In this document: positions 16,322-27,031 of the stretch, piece by piece | Numbering within the stretch: position 1 is the stretch's first letter | Layout of the letters: every line of letters begins with the position of its first letter | From: Phaeobacter sp. G2 | GTDB lineage: Bacteria; Pseudomonadota; Alphaproteobacteria; Rhodobacterales; Rhodobacteraceae | Assembly (NCBI GenBank): GCA_025163595.1 | Contig: CP104100.1 | Location: forward strand, 2,666,001 to 2,730,000 | DNA: 64,000 bases | Reading direction: 5' to 3' | Made by a program: the position numbers and the translations under genes | Notes under the pieces: model-generated | Told to the model about the DNA's origin: nothing | What the model saw: only the letters and a program-made list of their open reading frames with translations | The model's database searches: none

Positions 16322-19300
16322 ATGCCCAAAAAGTCTGCCCAACAGTCCAAGGCCGAAGCCGCCGAGCTGACCAAACTGATCACAAAGATGCGTAAGAAGG
16401 AGCATAACTTTGCGCTGACGCTGGGCAAAGAAGGCGGAGTTGTCTTGGCCGCAGACCCCAAAAAAGCCGCGAGCGTTATGTGGCGTGAGGCCAAGGCGAA
16501 TGGCGGAACGGCAAAGGGCTGTATGGGCGTTGCCACGGTCGAGGGTAAGGTCATTCAGTTTCGCCCGGAAGGCGGAGACGAACCTCCTAAAGCATTGTAT
16601 GTGGGTACAAAGAAATACCTCAAAGATCTAGGGCTGTCCTTCAAAGTTGCCTTTGTTCTTGGCGACGGTTCGGTGATTGGCGATCCATTGGACGATGAGG
16701 ACGACGCGGAACAAGCCACTGTTGATCCCGCGCCGAACGATGCGACGCCGGACGCCGCAAATGCCGACGCGAACGACCATGCGGACCGGATTGCCACGGT
16801 CAAAGACCAGATCAAAGCCTTGGCCCCGAGGGTCGGTGCGCTTGCACAGGCAGGCAACCCGGCAGCTGCAAAACTGACGGCGGCTCTCAAATCCGCGATT
16901 GCCTCCCTGAATGCTGGCGAGGTCGAGCAAGCGCAAAAGCTGGTCGAGAAGCTGCCCTCGGTTTTGGACAGACTCGAAGGCGCGCCCCCCGTCACCCCCG
17001 CCGCGCCCGGCGGCGCGTCCACCGGGGACACCGATGCCATTCGCCAAAAGCTGGAGACGGCATTTGAACCCATCGCGCAGAACCTCGACACCCTGAAAGA
17101 TCAGGCCGGGGACAAGATCGCCAATAAGGCGGACCAAATATCGACCATGTTCTGGCAAGTCATGGACGCCGGAGATTGGAAAAAGGCGGCCAACCTCATC
17201 AAAATGGCCAAGATGTTTGCCGATAAGGAAATGTCCGCGCAGGCAAAAAAGGCAACTGAGCCAGAAACCGAACTGGCGTCTGGAATTCTCTCCGGCATCA
17301 AAGATGCGATGGGAGATGTTGCAGATGCCGTGGGCGATGTCGTCGACACCGTCACAGACGTGGTGGAAAACGTCGCCGATGCGGTGTCTGATGCGGTCGA
17401 TGGCGCCATAGATGCGGCCGATGATTTTATCGACAGCATGACTGAAAGTGGCCGCAAAAAACTTGAACTTCAGGCACTTGGCTTTAGCGAATCCGACCAG
17501 GATCGGATCGTCGCCGAGCTTGCCAACAACCCCAACGCCATGCGCGATGCAAAGGCGGCGCTGGTCGATGGTATGACCATCACACCCGATCAGAAAACCG
17601 CCCTGAAATCCATCGCCGGAGGCAATGCACGCACTTTTGAAGCTCTGGTCAAGCTGGCGCAGGCCGACCCGACCAGCTTTGCCGCTGCAACGGAGACGAT
17701 GAAAAAGCTGGATGCAGACGGCCCGCTGGACGTGACACCTGCTGGAATTCAGGCGACACGCGACGCGCGCGCTGCGGCCCATGCCGAAGAAAAAGCCGCA
17801 ACAATTGCGGTACAGAACGCAAAAAATGCAATCGACGCACTAAAAGCCGGACCCGCCCAAGGATCTGGATGGGAGACCGCCCAAACAGCCGCAGCCGATG
17901 CACAAACGGCTTGGGCAGAGTTCAACGCCGCACTGCCAGAACCCAATGAGATGACCGAAACGCAGCGCAACGAGGCCATGCTGCGCGGTATTCAGCTTGA
18001 TCAACTTCGCAAGGACGCGGCGGCCGCTTTGGTAGAGGCGGAAAAAGCGGAAAAAGCGGCGGCGGCACAAGCGCTCATCGAGGCACAGGCCGCGCAACAG
18101 AAGGCGAAGGCCGATCAAGCCGCCCAACTTGAAACCCTGAAGGTACAGGATGCCAAACGCGGTATGCTTGATGCGCTGACATTTGGGCGCCTGTCGCCAA
18201 ACGCCAAGCCGCAGATCCCCGCCGAGGACAAGGCAAAGTTCTTGGAGGTCTTTTCCAAGGATGGTCAGTTGGCCCGCAATGCGCTGGACCTCGCCGCGCA
18301 CTCCCCGGACCCGTCGGTGATTGCTCAAAATGCTGGGTTCGTTGCCGACAAGATGCTGGATGGGTTTGCCGCGCCTTCTGGCGACAAGCTCGATCTGCCG
18401 GAAGCAGATATGCGTACGATGGCCACCAACGCACTGCGCTTGGGCGCAACCCAAGGCCAAGAGTATTTCGACGGGTTTGCGACCTATCTGGACAGCGGCG
18501 CACAGTTACAGCCTGACCCGCATGGCGGGATGAGCAAACCCCTGGACGATCACGCTCAGGAGCGCCAACGCAAGAACAAGATCGCGCTTTCCCGCACACA
18601 GGCAATGAGTTCGGCGGTTATCGGACAAGACGGCGCTGTCAGCTTTGACACGCCCAAGGCAAAACAGGCGATGGATCACATGATGTTCCACCCCGGGAGC
18701 CTGACAAACTTCACCCCGCATATGACCGACAAGATGACAGAGGTGAAATCCTTGTTCGCGGATGAAGCGACAAAGGAAGATGCGCAACGAGTCATTGACG
18801 CTACCGCGCTGCCTGCCCCCGATGCGGCGGGCCGCGTGGGGGCATTGAAAATCGTTGCGGGCACGTCTGGCAAAGACCCCGGTGCGGTGACGGACGCCGA
18901 TGCCAAAGCCTCGGTTATTGCGGCCATGATGACACCGCTGAGCCAGGGGCCGGTTGGCTCGTGCTTCTCGACGGCGCCAGTGCGCGGTATCCGCGAAACC
19001 GACCCGATGCGCGCCATGGATGAATTCAGCAAGCTGGCGACCACCGGGATGTACACGACGCCGGATGGCAAGACATATCCAGCCAACGTCAATCCGCCCA
19101 AGGGAGAAAACCCGCTGATGCGCAGCTGGGAATACTCGGTGGCGACCGCAGCCGCAGAAATGGCAACCAGCCGTGAGCACAAGAAGCTCAGCGGAGCGCT
19201 GAAAAAACCTCAGACGTTTTCAGGTATCAAAGACGCGATCCCACTGACCGAATGGAATTCCTCAACCAACCCGGACACAGGGCTGGTCGTGCCGGGTGTG

Positions 19301-20461
19301 TCAGCGAAGCTGCGCAAGGCGATCACCCAACAGCTGAAGTTTGAGTACAATGCGGGCCCCGAAGTGGGCGCAGTTGGCGGCGGTGGAGACGGAAGCTCCA
19401 CCGATGGTGGTTACCAGGTGACATACAAGGGTGCAGCACTTGCCAGCGAGGCTGATTTCATGGCCGCGATGCGCGACATTGCACTGACCGCAACCGGATA
19501 TTCAGCCACAAGCGACGAAGGCAAAGCTGTTGTTGCTGTGATTGAAGACCCCAAGTTCGCCGATACCATCCTAAACGCCTACAGCACCGCCGATCCCAAA
19601 AAGAAACGCAAAGACCGGATCGCGCCCTGGAACATGGCGGGGGGTGGTTTTGAGGACCAAACCGAACGCGTGCTGCAAGGGGGCACCCCCTCCATCAACA
19701 AAATCTTGCCCAAATCAGGGCTGCCCTCGACGCGGTCAGGCCGGACCGAGAAGGTGATCGGATCAATACTTAACCTCGGTTCCACCAAGCCGACTGATAT
19801 GAAACTCATCTCGACGCGCGGCGACAACGCAAACCACGCCTTCAACGCGTTGCCGGGCCACCCGAGCCAGGACAAGATCCGCGACCCGGACTCGGACGCC
19901 AAGATCAAACGCGAGCTGATTGATCCGGGCAAGGCATTGGCCAGCACAAAACTGCCAACCGATCAGGCCGCGCGCATGTATGACGATCAGTTGCGGGCCC
20001 TGCTGGCCGGGGCGGATGCCGACATGCGAGATATCTTGGCAGATGCCTTCAAACGCAGACCAATCGAACCCATGACGCCAGGTGAGTTGAAGGCTAAGGT
20101 GGAAACTGAACTGGCCGCCTACCGCGCGACTGAAGCGCAGCGCCGAGCCAAAAATTGGATCGCCGCCAATCGTCCTAGCGCGGATGCAAAGCTCCAGAAA
20201 CGTGTTTTGGATTTCTTCGTCGCCCAGGTCGACAAAGGAACCTCCGGGGATATTCAGGCAGCCCTGATGCAGGCGCTGCCGGTGCCCGAAGTGGTTATCG
20301 CCGATACGAATTGGGGTGGTCCGGAAGGTCAGACCTTTTTTGTCGCGGCACCCGACCCGGTCACTGGCGATCTGGTCATGTGGAAGAAAGACGCGTTCAC
20401 CGGGCGCATGACACCGGCCGGACAAAACTGGGAAGATTCGAACTGGTATGAAGTAAAATGA
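16322..20461 (+). CDS. Giant multidomain protein with C-terminal papain-like cysteine peptidase signature
   Basis: The 1379-residue protein has no signal peptide. Residues 1-130 form a compact alpha/beta domain I do not recognise, followed by an acidic linker (DDEDDAEQ). Residues 160-310 are helical. Residues 327-373 repeat short DAV/DVV units of amphipathic helix, and residues 487-608 are Ala/Glu/Lys-rich coiled coil. The last 500 residues carry a papain-like triad: Gln875 and Cys881 in QGPVGSCFS (the same Gln-to-Cys spacing of six as papain), His1172 in NANHAFNAL, and Asn1330 in IADTNWGG, also like the D-x-N-x-G of YopT-type (C58) peptidases. The Cys-His and His-Asn spacings are far longer than in papain, implying insertions. 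GAGAGG precedes the ATG. A peptidase or transglutaminase-type effector is inferred; the family is not known to me. Confidence 0.85.
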   Translation: MPKKSAQQSKAEAAELTKLITKMRKKEHNFALTLGKEGGVVLAADPKKAASVMWREAKANGGTAKGCMGVATVEGKVIQFRPEGGDEPPKALYVGTKKYLKDLGLSFKVAFVLGDGSVIGDPLDDEDDAEQATVDPAPNDATPDAANADANDHADRIATVKDQIKALAPRVGALAQAGNPAAAKLTAALKSAIASLNAGEVEQAQKLVEKLPSVLDRLEGAPPVTPAAPGGASTGDTDAIRQKLETAFEPIAQNLDTLKDQAGDKIANKADQISTMFWQVMDAGDWKKAANLIKMAKMFADKEMSAQAKKATEPETELASGILSGIKDAMGDVADAVGDVVDTVTDVVENVADAVSDAVDGAIDAADDFIDSMTESGRKKLELQALGFSESDQDRIVAELANNPNAMRDAKAALVDGMTITPDQKTALKSIAGGNARTFEALVKLAQADPTSFAAATETMKKLDADGPLDVTPAGIQATRDARAAAHAEEKAATIAVQNAKNAIDALKAGPAQGSGWETAQTAAADAQTAWAEFNAALPEPNEMTETQRNEAMLRGIQLDQLRKDAAAALVEAEKAEKAAAAQALIEAQAAQQKAKADQAAQLETLKVQDAKRGMLDALTFGRLSPNAKPQIPAEDKAKFLEVFSKDGQLARNALDLAAHSPDPSVIAQNAGFVADKMLDGFAAPSGDKLDLPEADMRTMATNALRLGATQGQEYFDGFATYLDSGAQLQPDPHGGMSKPLDDHAQERQRKNKIALSRTQAMSSAVIGQDGAVSFDTPKAKQAMDHMMFHPGSLTNFTPHMTDKMTEVKSLFADEATKEDAQRVIDATALPAPDAAGRVGALKIVAGTSGKDPGAVTDADAKASVIAAMMTPLSQGPVGSCFSTAPVRGIRETDPMRAMDEFSKLATTGMYTTPDGKTYPANVNPPKGENPLMRSWEYSVATAAAEMATSREHKKLSGALKKPQTFSGIKDAIPLTEWNSSTNPDTGLVVPGVSAKLRKAITQQLKFEYNAGPEVGAVGGGGDGSSTDGGYQVTYKGAALASEADFMAAMRDIALTATGYSATSDEGKAVVAVIEDPKFADTILNAYSTADPKKKRKDRIAPWNMAGGGFEDQTERVLQGGTPSINKILPKSGLPSTRSGRTEKVIGSILNLGSTKPTDMKLISTRGDNANHAFNALPGHPSQDKIRDPDSDAKIKRELIDPGKALASTKLPTDQAARMYDDQLRALLAGADADMRDILADAFKRRPIEPMTPGELKAKVETELAAYRATEAQRRAKNWIAANRPSADAKLQKRVLDFFVAQVDKGTSGDIQAALMQALPVPEVVIADTNWGGPEGQTFFVAAPDPVTGDLVMWKKDAFTGRMTPAGQNWEDSNWYEVK

Positions 20462-20509
20462 AGACACAGCGCCCCCATAGGAACGCCCACCTAAATCTGG
20501 AGATCCCAC

Positions 20510-20956
20510 ATGGCTGATTTGTTGCCCCCCGTCGAGCTTGCGTTTTCCGTCACCGGGACTCCGATCGTGATCATCGCGCAAACCGAGGTGTCATCGCCGA
20601 CCCAATTGTCGCAAGCAGCGCCCGCGCTGTCAGACCCCAAATGGGCTTTTGCCTACGCTCAAATGGTCAATCATATTGTCCAAGGCGACGATTTCGAACT
20701 GATCATCAAGCCGGAAGAATTCCAGCAACGCTACATGGAGCGCTACAATGCGGAAGACCCGAACGAAGAAGTGGGTCCCGGCACTATTCGCCTGCACAAT
20801 TTTGGGATCCCTGACTTTGCAGCAATCCACCAGCCAATGAAAAATGGCGATGAGCTGATTTTCTTCGTGGAGAATATGTTCATGGGCATTCCTTACAGGG
20901 TCACGATGACTGAAGGCAGTGCACCGAACTACTATCCTGTCGCCATGGTGGAATAA
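20510..20956 (+). CDS. Small acidic partner protein of the giant peptidase-like protein
   Basis: The 148-residue acidic protein begins MADLLPPVELAFSVTGTPIV and is mostly beta-strand with short helices. It ends with GIPYRVTMTEGSAPNYYPV. There is no signal peptide, membrane segment or recognisable domain. GGAG lies 7-8 bases before ATG 20510. It starts 48 bp after the giant gene and in the same direction, so co-expression is likely. Size, acidity and position fit an immunity protein, inhibitor or secretion chaperone, but nothing in the sequence proves any of these. Confidence 0.8.
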   Translation: MADLLPPVELAFSVTGTPIVIIAQTEVSSPTQLSQAAPALSDPKWAFAYAQMVNHIVQGDDFELIIKPEEFQQRYMERYNAEDPNEEVGPGTIRLHNFGIPDFAAIHQPMKNGDELIFFVENMFMGIPYRVTMTEGSAPNYYPVAMVE

Positions 20957-21343
20957 CCACTGACACGCGAGGCCAACGGAACCTGGGCACCACTGCGGAC
21001 CACCACCCAGGTCCACCGGCCTTGCAGGGCCTAGACTTTCACCCTCTGCTCCGCGCAATGATCACTTCGGGCTGGGCAGATAGCCCTCGACCGCTGAGAT
21101 GCCGCGTGACAAGCGGTCATTGGTTAGGCTTGCAGCTATATTTACAGGTGAATGTCCGCTGAGCGGACAGAGTTGTCGTTGCCCCTTCAGCCTGAACAGG
21201 ATTAGAATGGAGTCGTGCAGCCGACGGTGAGGATTGACTAGCGTCGCATTGGTGTAGGCTCATCCGTGCAATTGGCTCGACGTTCGACTTAACGCCGACT
21301 ACCAAAAGCGAAACTACCGGCTTGCAGGCAGCGAGGATCAGCG
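20957..21343. other. Gene-free stretch with a 17-bp palindrome
   Basis: No gene is supported in these 387 bases. They contain one perfect 17-bp palindrome, TGTCCGCTGAGCGGACA at 21153-21169, about 175 bp before the next start. They also contain the leader of the HEPN/Toprim gene. Confidence 0.55.
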
Positions 21344-22495
21344 TTGGGGACCTACTCAGACTTCCGCATCGGGAATTTCCACCTTGAGTCCAGTGGGAAC
21401 TTTACGACCACGACGCACCATTCGATTTACTTGCCGTCTGACAGTGTTTTTGTCGAAAGGGACTTCGACCTAAAGTTAGTAGAAGTTTTTCAGGCGACCT
21501 TACGCTCGATCCTTCCACGCCTAGAGCTCCTCGGATCGACGCTCCCAGCTATCGAACGGCGGTTCAACAATCCCTACGTAACATACGACGAGCCGCATGA
21601 CGTGCCCTTCAAAGAAGCGCTGGAGCTTGTCCGCAACGTCGATCTGGCCTCCCTCAAAGAAGACGCCCGAGATAATCACGGGGGCCTTCTTCCTGCTGAA
21701 TACCAGAAGCGACTGGAGGACCCGCTGACCGATCACTATGGTCGATCACCGGAATGGGATCTCAGCACTCTTCTTGATCGACTGATGCCCTACGACATTC
21801 TGCGTGTGCTCGCAGAACGCCCTGAGAATCTCGATCTCGTTGTCCAGTGGGACTTTATGGATGTCGTTGAGAGCGGCTACTTCGAACGTAAGGACTTTTC
21901 TGTCGGAGCGTGTGGAGAAGGCTTCCTTCTTGTGACCGAAGGCACCAGCGACACCAAGGTGATCCAACACGCCTTCGCTATCCTGCGCCCCGAGATCGCC
22001 GATTTCTTCCGGTTCGTTGACATGGAGGACAACTATCCGTTTGGCGGCCACGGCAACCTGATGAACTTCATGAGGGGCCTGAGAAGCATTGGGAAAGCCG
22101 ATGGTGTGTTGGCCATCTTCGACAACGACACGGTTGGCGTCGCATCGCTCGCGCAGCTTGAAGAGCTTTCAGGCATCAACGCGATCAAACTGCCCGATCT
22201 TGAAGAGTTCAGGAGCTTCCCGACAATTGGGCCCAATGGCGAGCATCTTGCCGACATCAACGGCAAAGCCGCTGCTATCGAGTGCTACCTGAAGCTCCCG
22301 CAGCGATGCCGTATCAGGTGGAGCAACTACGAAAAGCGCGCGGGAGCGTATCAGGGCTCGATAGACCAAACCTCTGGCGAGAAGAGCGCACAGCAAGACG
22401 AGTTCCTCAGAACAACCCGTGCTGACGACTACCCCTTCGAGAAGATGGAGAAAGTGTTGGATGTGATCGTCGAGGCCTGTACTCCCCTATCTTAA
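21344..22495 (+). CDS. HEPN/Toprim-associated domain protein, putative defence nuclease
   Basis: The 383-residue protein begins MGTYSDFRIGNFHLESSGN, the characteristic opening of the HEPN/Toprim N-terminal domain family. The C-terminal half is a Toprim domain: Glu199 in LLVTEGTSD, GGHGNLMNFM, and the Asp260-Asn-Asp262 pair in AIFDNDTVG. Toprim domains of this OLD-like type are metal-dependent nucleases, and genes of this kind are frequent in phage-defence islands. The canonical HEPN RxxxxH motif is not obvious. Translation starts at TTG 21344 with AGGA 6 bases upstream, consistent with the family's N terminus. It stands alone, flanked by gene-free DNA. Confidence 0.82.
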   Translation: MGTYSDFRIGNFHLESSGNFTTTTHHSIYLPSDSVFVERDFDLKLVEVFQATLRSILPRLELLGSTLPAIERRFNNPYVTYDEPHDVPFKEALELVRNVDLASLKEDARDNHGGLLPAEYQKRLEDPLTDHYGRSPEWDLSTLLDRLMPYDILRVLAERPENLDLVVQWDFMDVVESGYFERKDFSVGACGEGFLLVTEGTSDTKVIQHAFAILRPEIADFFRFVDMEDNYPFGGHGNLMNFMRGLRSIGKADGVLAIFDNDTVGVASLAQLEELSGINAIKLPDLEEFRSFPTIGPNGEHLADINGKAAAIECYLKLPQRCRIRWSNYEKRAGAYQGSIDQTSGEKSAQQDEFLRTTRADDYPFEKMEKVLDVIVEACTPLS

Positions 22496-22614
22496 CGGCG
22501 GCACGAATGACTGCAATGGGCTCGAACCGGACATGCGGCGGTGCGACACCATGATCCTCCTTGAGGTGGTCAACGCAATCTGAGCGAGGGTTGCTAAAAA
22601 GGGTCAACGTCGCG

Positions 22615-24588
22615 TCACGCACTAAGGCTTGCATCCCAACTCGAGACTGGAAGCATTTTTAAGTATGTGAGGGCATCGTAGCCTGGTAGCGGCTTGCTGA
22701 AAAAATACCCTTGTACCTTCATGTGGCCTAGGTCCCGAAGGGCAGCCAGCTGCGCTGCTGTCTCGACTCCTTCAACAATGCAATCAAGACCCAGGTTGCC
22801 GCAAAGATCTAGGATCGTTTTTACAACGGCCTGGGACGCGCGGTTTTCTTCCAGGTCAGAAATAAAGCTCCGGTCAATCTTCAGCCGATCTATTGGGAGT
22901 TTCTGCACGTAGCTCAAGCTTGAATAACCCGTCCCAAAATCATCCAAAGCGACCTTTGAGCCCAGTCCTTTTAAGCGGTGCAAAGTGCTATTTGCCCTCT
23001 CCAGGTCCAACAAGAGGGACGTTTCGGTAATTTCGAATGTCAAACGCTCGGCCGGAAGTTCTGAATTTTTGACAATGTCGCAGATTTTCTCGATGTGCCG
23101 GGATGATCCGATATCATGTGCCGACAGGTTGAATGAAACGAATAGATCACCGGGCCACTTCAGCGCCTCATCCAGGGATTTGCGCAATAGAATTTCCGTG
23201 ATCTCATTGATCATCCCAACCTGTTCAGCGTTTTTAATGAAACTGTCTGGCGATACAATTCCCAGCGTCGGGCTGGTCCAACGTGCAAGAGCCTCAGCAC
23301 CAACAGGAACGCCTGTGATACTGTCAACGACAAACTGAAAGTTGACCGATAACTCCTTCTCGAGATCTGCTTCTTGCAAACATCTTTTGATGCCAGTGGT
23401 TTCCTGTATCTCGGAACGATGTTTTTCAGAAAATAGGATTGCTTTCCCTCTTGAGCGTTCCTTGGCCACGTAAAGGAGATAGTCTGAATGTTCAAAAAGA
23501 TCCTTCGCGGTTGTGCCTGCATCAGGGTATTGGGCCAGCCCAAGCGTTCCCCCAATGTTTGCCGTAAAGCTGTCTAGCTCGAAGGGTTTGCCAATCATCT
23601 CGCAGATCCTGTCGCCAGTGGACTGGAGGTCTGTGTCGGACAAGTCACCTGTGAGGATAAGGCCAAATTCGTCCCCACCCAGGCGTGCAATGAAAGTCCC
23701 GCTGTCGAGTTCTGACAACCGCTGCCCCACTTCAATCAACAGGCGATCACCCGCAATGTGCCCATAGATGTCGTTCACAGGCTTGAAACCGTCTAGATCG
23801 AGTATCCCCACGGCGAAACGCTCATCTCTGCCTGCTGCATTACTTAATCTCTGATCCAGCTCAGACATAAAGCGGCGACGATTGGCGAGACCAGTTAAGC
23901 TGTCGGTATTGGCTAAAAGCTCATTTTCTTTGCTAAGCTTATGGGCCCGCAGAAGGGTGTCCTTGAGTTCCTTTTGGTTGGATATCAATTCGCCAAAATG
24001 GTGCGAGTGCCGCGACAAAATACAGAGAACGGCCACTGATACGATGACCAGATTGAAGCCGACGGCCACACTCTCTGAAGGGCCAAGAAAAATGAGGTAT
24101 ATTGCTGTCGGCCCCACCGCTGCAACAGCAAGGACAAATGCCGCGACCCTTAGATGCATCAAACACACCATGATCCCCAAGCAGGTAACGCCGGAGAAGA
24201 ATGCGACATGCCCCTGTGTCTGCGCCGTGCCATAGGGGAATAGAGCCAGCGCCCAAAATGAGAAAACGCTCCCCAGAACACCTGCTAGAACAATGGTTTG
24301 ACGGAGTTGCTGTCGCGCTTGTTGTGCCGATATTCCTATTTTTCCGACGCGCCAGTAAAGGAACGTTCTTAGGACTGCTATCGAGACAAGCACGGCAGGG
24401 ATGTAAATACCAAGCCAGGCTGGAGTTAGCGAGACATGGGTATATGCAAGCGCAATCGTATTGACCACCACCATGGTGTACATGATTGGGATTTGCTTCG
24501 AGAACATTCTTATTTGAGCGATTGCAAGGTTGGAATCGTCTTCGGACGCGCTGAGGCTTGACCTACCCAAAATCTTCAAAGATCTCAT
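22615..24588 (-). CDS. Membrane-bound GGDEF-EAL cyclic-di-GMP protein
   Basis: The 657-residue protein has five or six membrane segments in residues 30-205 and a short coiled linker. A GGDEF domain follows (DSLTGLANRRRF, then intact RLGGDEFGL) at about 225-390. An EAL domain with EALARW, FEITETSL, LDDFGTGYSSL, KIDRSFI and VEGVET occupies about 405-650. Both active sites look complete, so it may make and degrade cyclic di-GMP, or use one domain as a sensor. Base composition is more AT-rich than in the core genes. No second gene is attached. Confidence 0.94.
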   Translation of the reverse strand: MRSLKILGRSSLSASEDDSNLAIAQIRMFSKQIPIMYTMVVVNTIALAYTHVSLTPAWLGIYIPAVLVSIAVLRTFLYWRVGKIGISAQQARQQLRQTIVLAGVLGSVFSFWALALFPYGTAQTQGHVAFFSGVTCLGIMVCLMHLRVAAFVLAVAAVGPTAIYLIFLGPSESVAVGFNLVIVSVAVLCILSRHSHHFGELISNQKELKDTLLRAHKLSKENELLANTDSLTGLANRRRFMSELDQRLSNAAGRDERFAVGILDLDGFKPVNDIYGHIAGDRLLIEVGQRLSELDSGTFIARLGGDEFGLILTGDLSDTDLQSTGDRICEMIGKPFELDSFTANIGGTLGLAQYPDAGTTAKDLFEHSDYLLYVAKERSRGKAILFSEKHRSEIQETTGIKRCLQEADLEKELSVNFQFVVDSITGVPVGAEALARWTSPTLGIVSPDSFIKNAEQVGMINEITEILLRKSLDEALKWPGDLFVSFNLSAHDIGSSRHIEKICDIVKNSELPAERLTFEITETSLLLDLERANSTLHRLKGLGSKVALDDFGTGYSSLSYVQKLPIDRLKIDRSFISDLEENRASQAVVKTILDLCGNLGLDCIVEGVETAAQLAALRDLGHMKVQGYFFSKPLPGYDALTYLKMLPVSSWDASLSA

Positions 24589-25023
24589 ACCGCGTCCAAG
24601 CCTGTCACAATAACCACCCTATTAATGCGTGAACACTAGATAAAAAAGGGTTTCCCCAAGCCTGATGTTTCTCTCAAATTTGTGGAAATTTTCGATCGGA
24701 TAGGTAGCCATGTAGGCCATTTCCGAATGGGGCAAGCCCAGGTGACGCCTTGCAACTGGCGCCCAACCGATTTGTGCAACAAAGCCGCCGCAGGGACCAG
24801 ATTGCAAACAATGGCGGTGACACCCTCCAGTGGGGACCAATCATGACCAGTGTTCTGCAACGCTACAAATGCTGCCGTTCTGGGACGAAATCAGATCAAA
24901 GCCACTGACGTGCAAAACGCTCGTTCGCAGCGGCAGCAAAGATATCAGGGGGTGCGAACTCACGCATTGCGGACGGAGCGAACTCTCGCGGCGGCGGCGC
25001 CAATGTCTGCTGTTTTATTTACT
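24589..25023. other. Gene-free, probably decayed DNA
   Basis: Only overlapping short frames are present on both strands, none with a ribosome binding site and recognisable domain. The composition is mixed, and together with the adjacent gene remnant it reads as degraded island DNA. No insertion-sequence ends were found. Confidence 0.5.
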
Positions 25024-25293
25024 CTACCTCTTTTTTAGATTAGCAATAACGATGTTAGCGGTTCGCAGTGCCTGTTCGATAAATGGTATTTTCTGACCCG
25101 CATTCTTTGTCAAATCAATCGCGCCCCAGATCAAACCGAGCGTAGGCTGACACTCTCTGGCAAGTGATTCACTAGGGTCATCGAACCCTGTTGGGTAGCC
25201 CTTGCTCGAAGCATAGAAGATGGTGTTCCGAGCCTCTTGCCCCAGCCGCCATACGGCAGCGCAGCGCCATGCTCCCTCCCCCGGGGCAGTGAT
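25024..25293 (-). pseudogene. 3' remnant of an unidentified gene, without a start codon
   Basis: On the minus strand the frame ending at TAG 25024-25026 is open back to a stop at 25294-25296. It reads as natural protein: EARNTIFYASSKGYPTGF, then ESLARECQPTLGLIWGAIDL and a tail ending NIVIANLKKR. It contains no ATG, GTG or TTG codon in frame, so it has lost its 5' end. The family is not recognised. The upstream boundary of genuine homology is probably near 25240. Confidence 0.55.
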
Positions 25294-25504
25294 CTATGAG
25301 GTCACGGAGGACTGTTCCCAGCCCCAAAAAGCCACAGCGGAAACCAAAGATAGTGAGGCACTGAAAGACAGTCGTGCCTTAGATACAGCACCTCCATTTC
25401 CTCTTCGAATTCTTGGATGTTGTTTCTCGGAAACAGTACGGTTTTGAACACAAAGAAGTCGTTCACAACTTAGAAAATCGACGCCCGCACAATAAACTCT
25501 TCTT

Positions 25505-27026
<1,522 letters not shown>

Positions 27027-27031
27027 GCGAC

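Noticed and set aside
16628..17782. 384-residue open frame antisense to the giant gene
   Set aside because: The sense frame is continuous for 1379 codons with a ribosome binding site and conserved motifs.
24622..24860. Two overlapping minus-strand frames of about 73 residues
   Set aside because: They overlap in different frames, have no recognisable family, and lie in DNA that looks decayed.
25130..25200. A TCGAACCC-containing stretch considered as a possible tRNA or att site
   Set aside because: No cloverleaf can be folded around it, and it lies within the protein-like remnant on the other strand.
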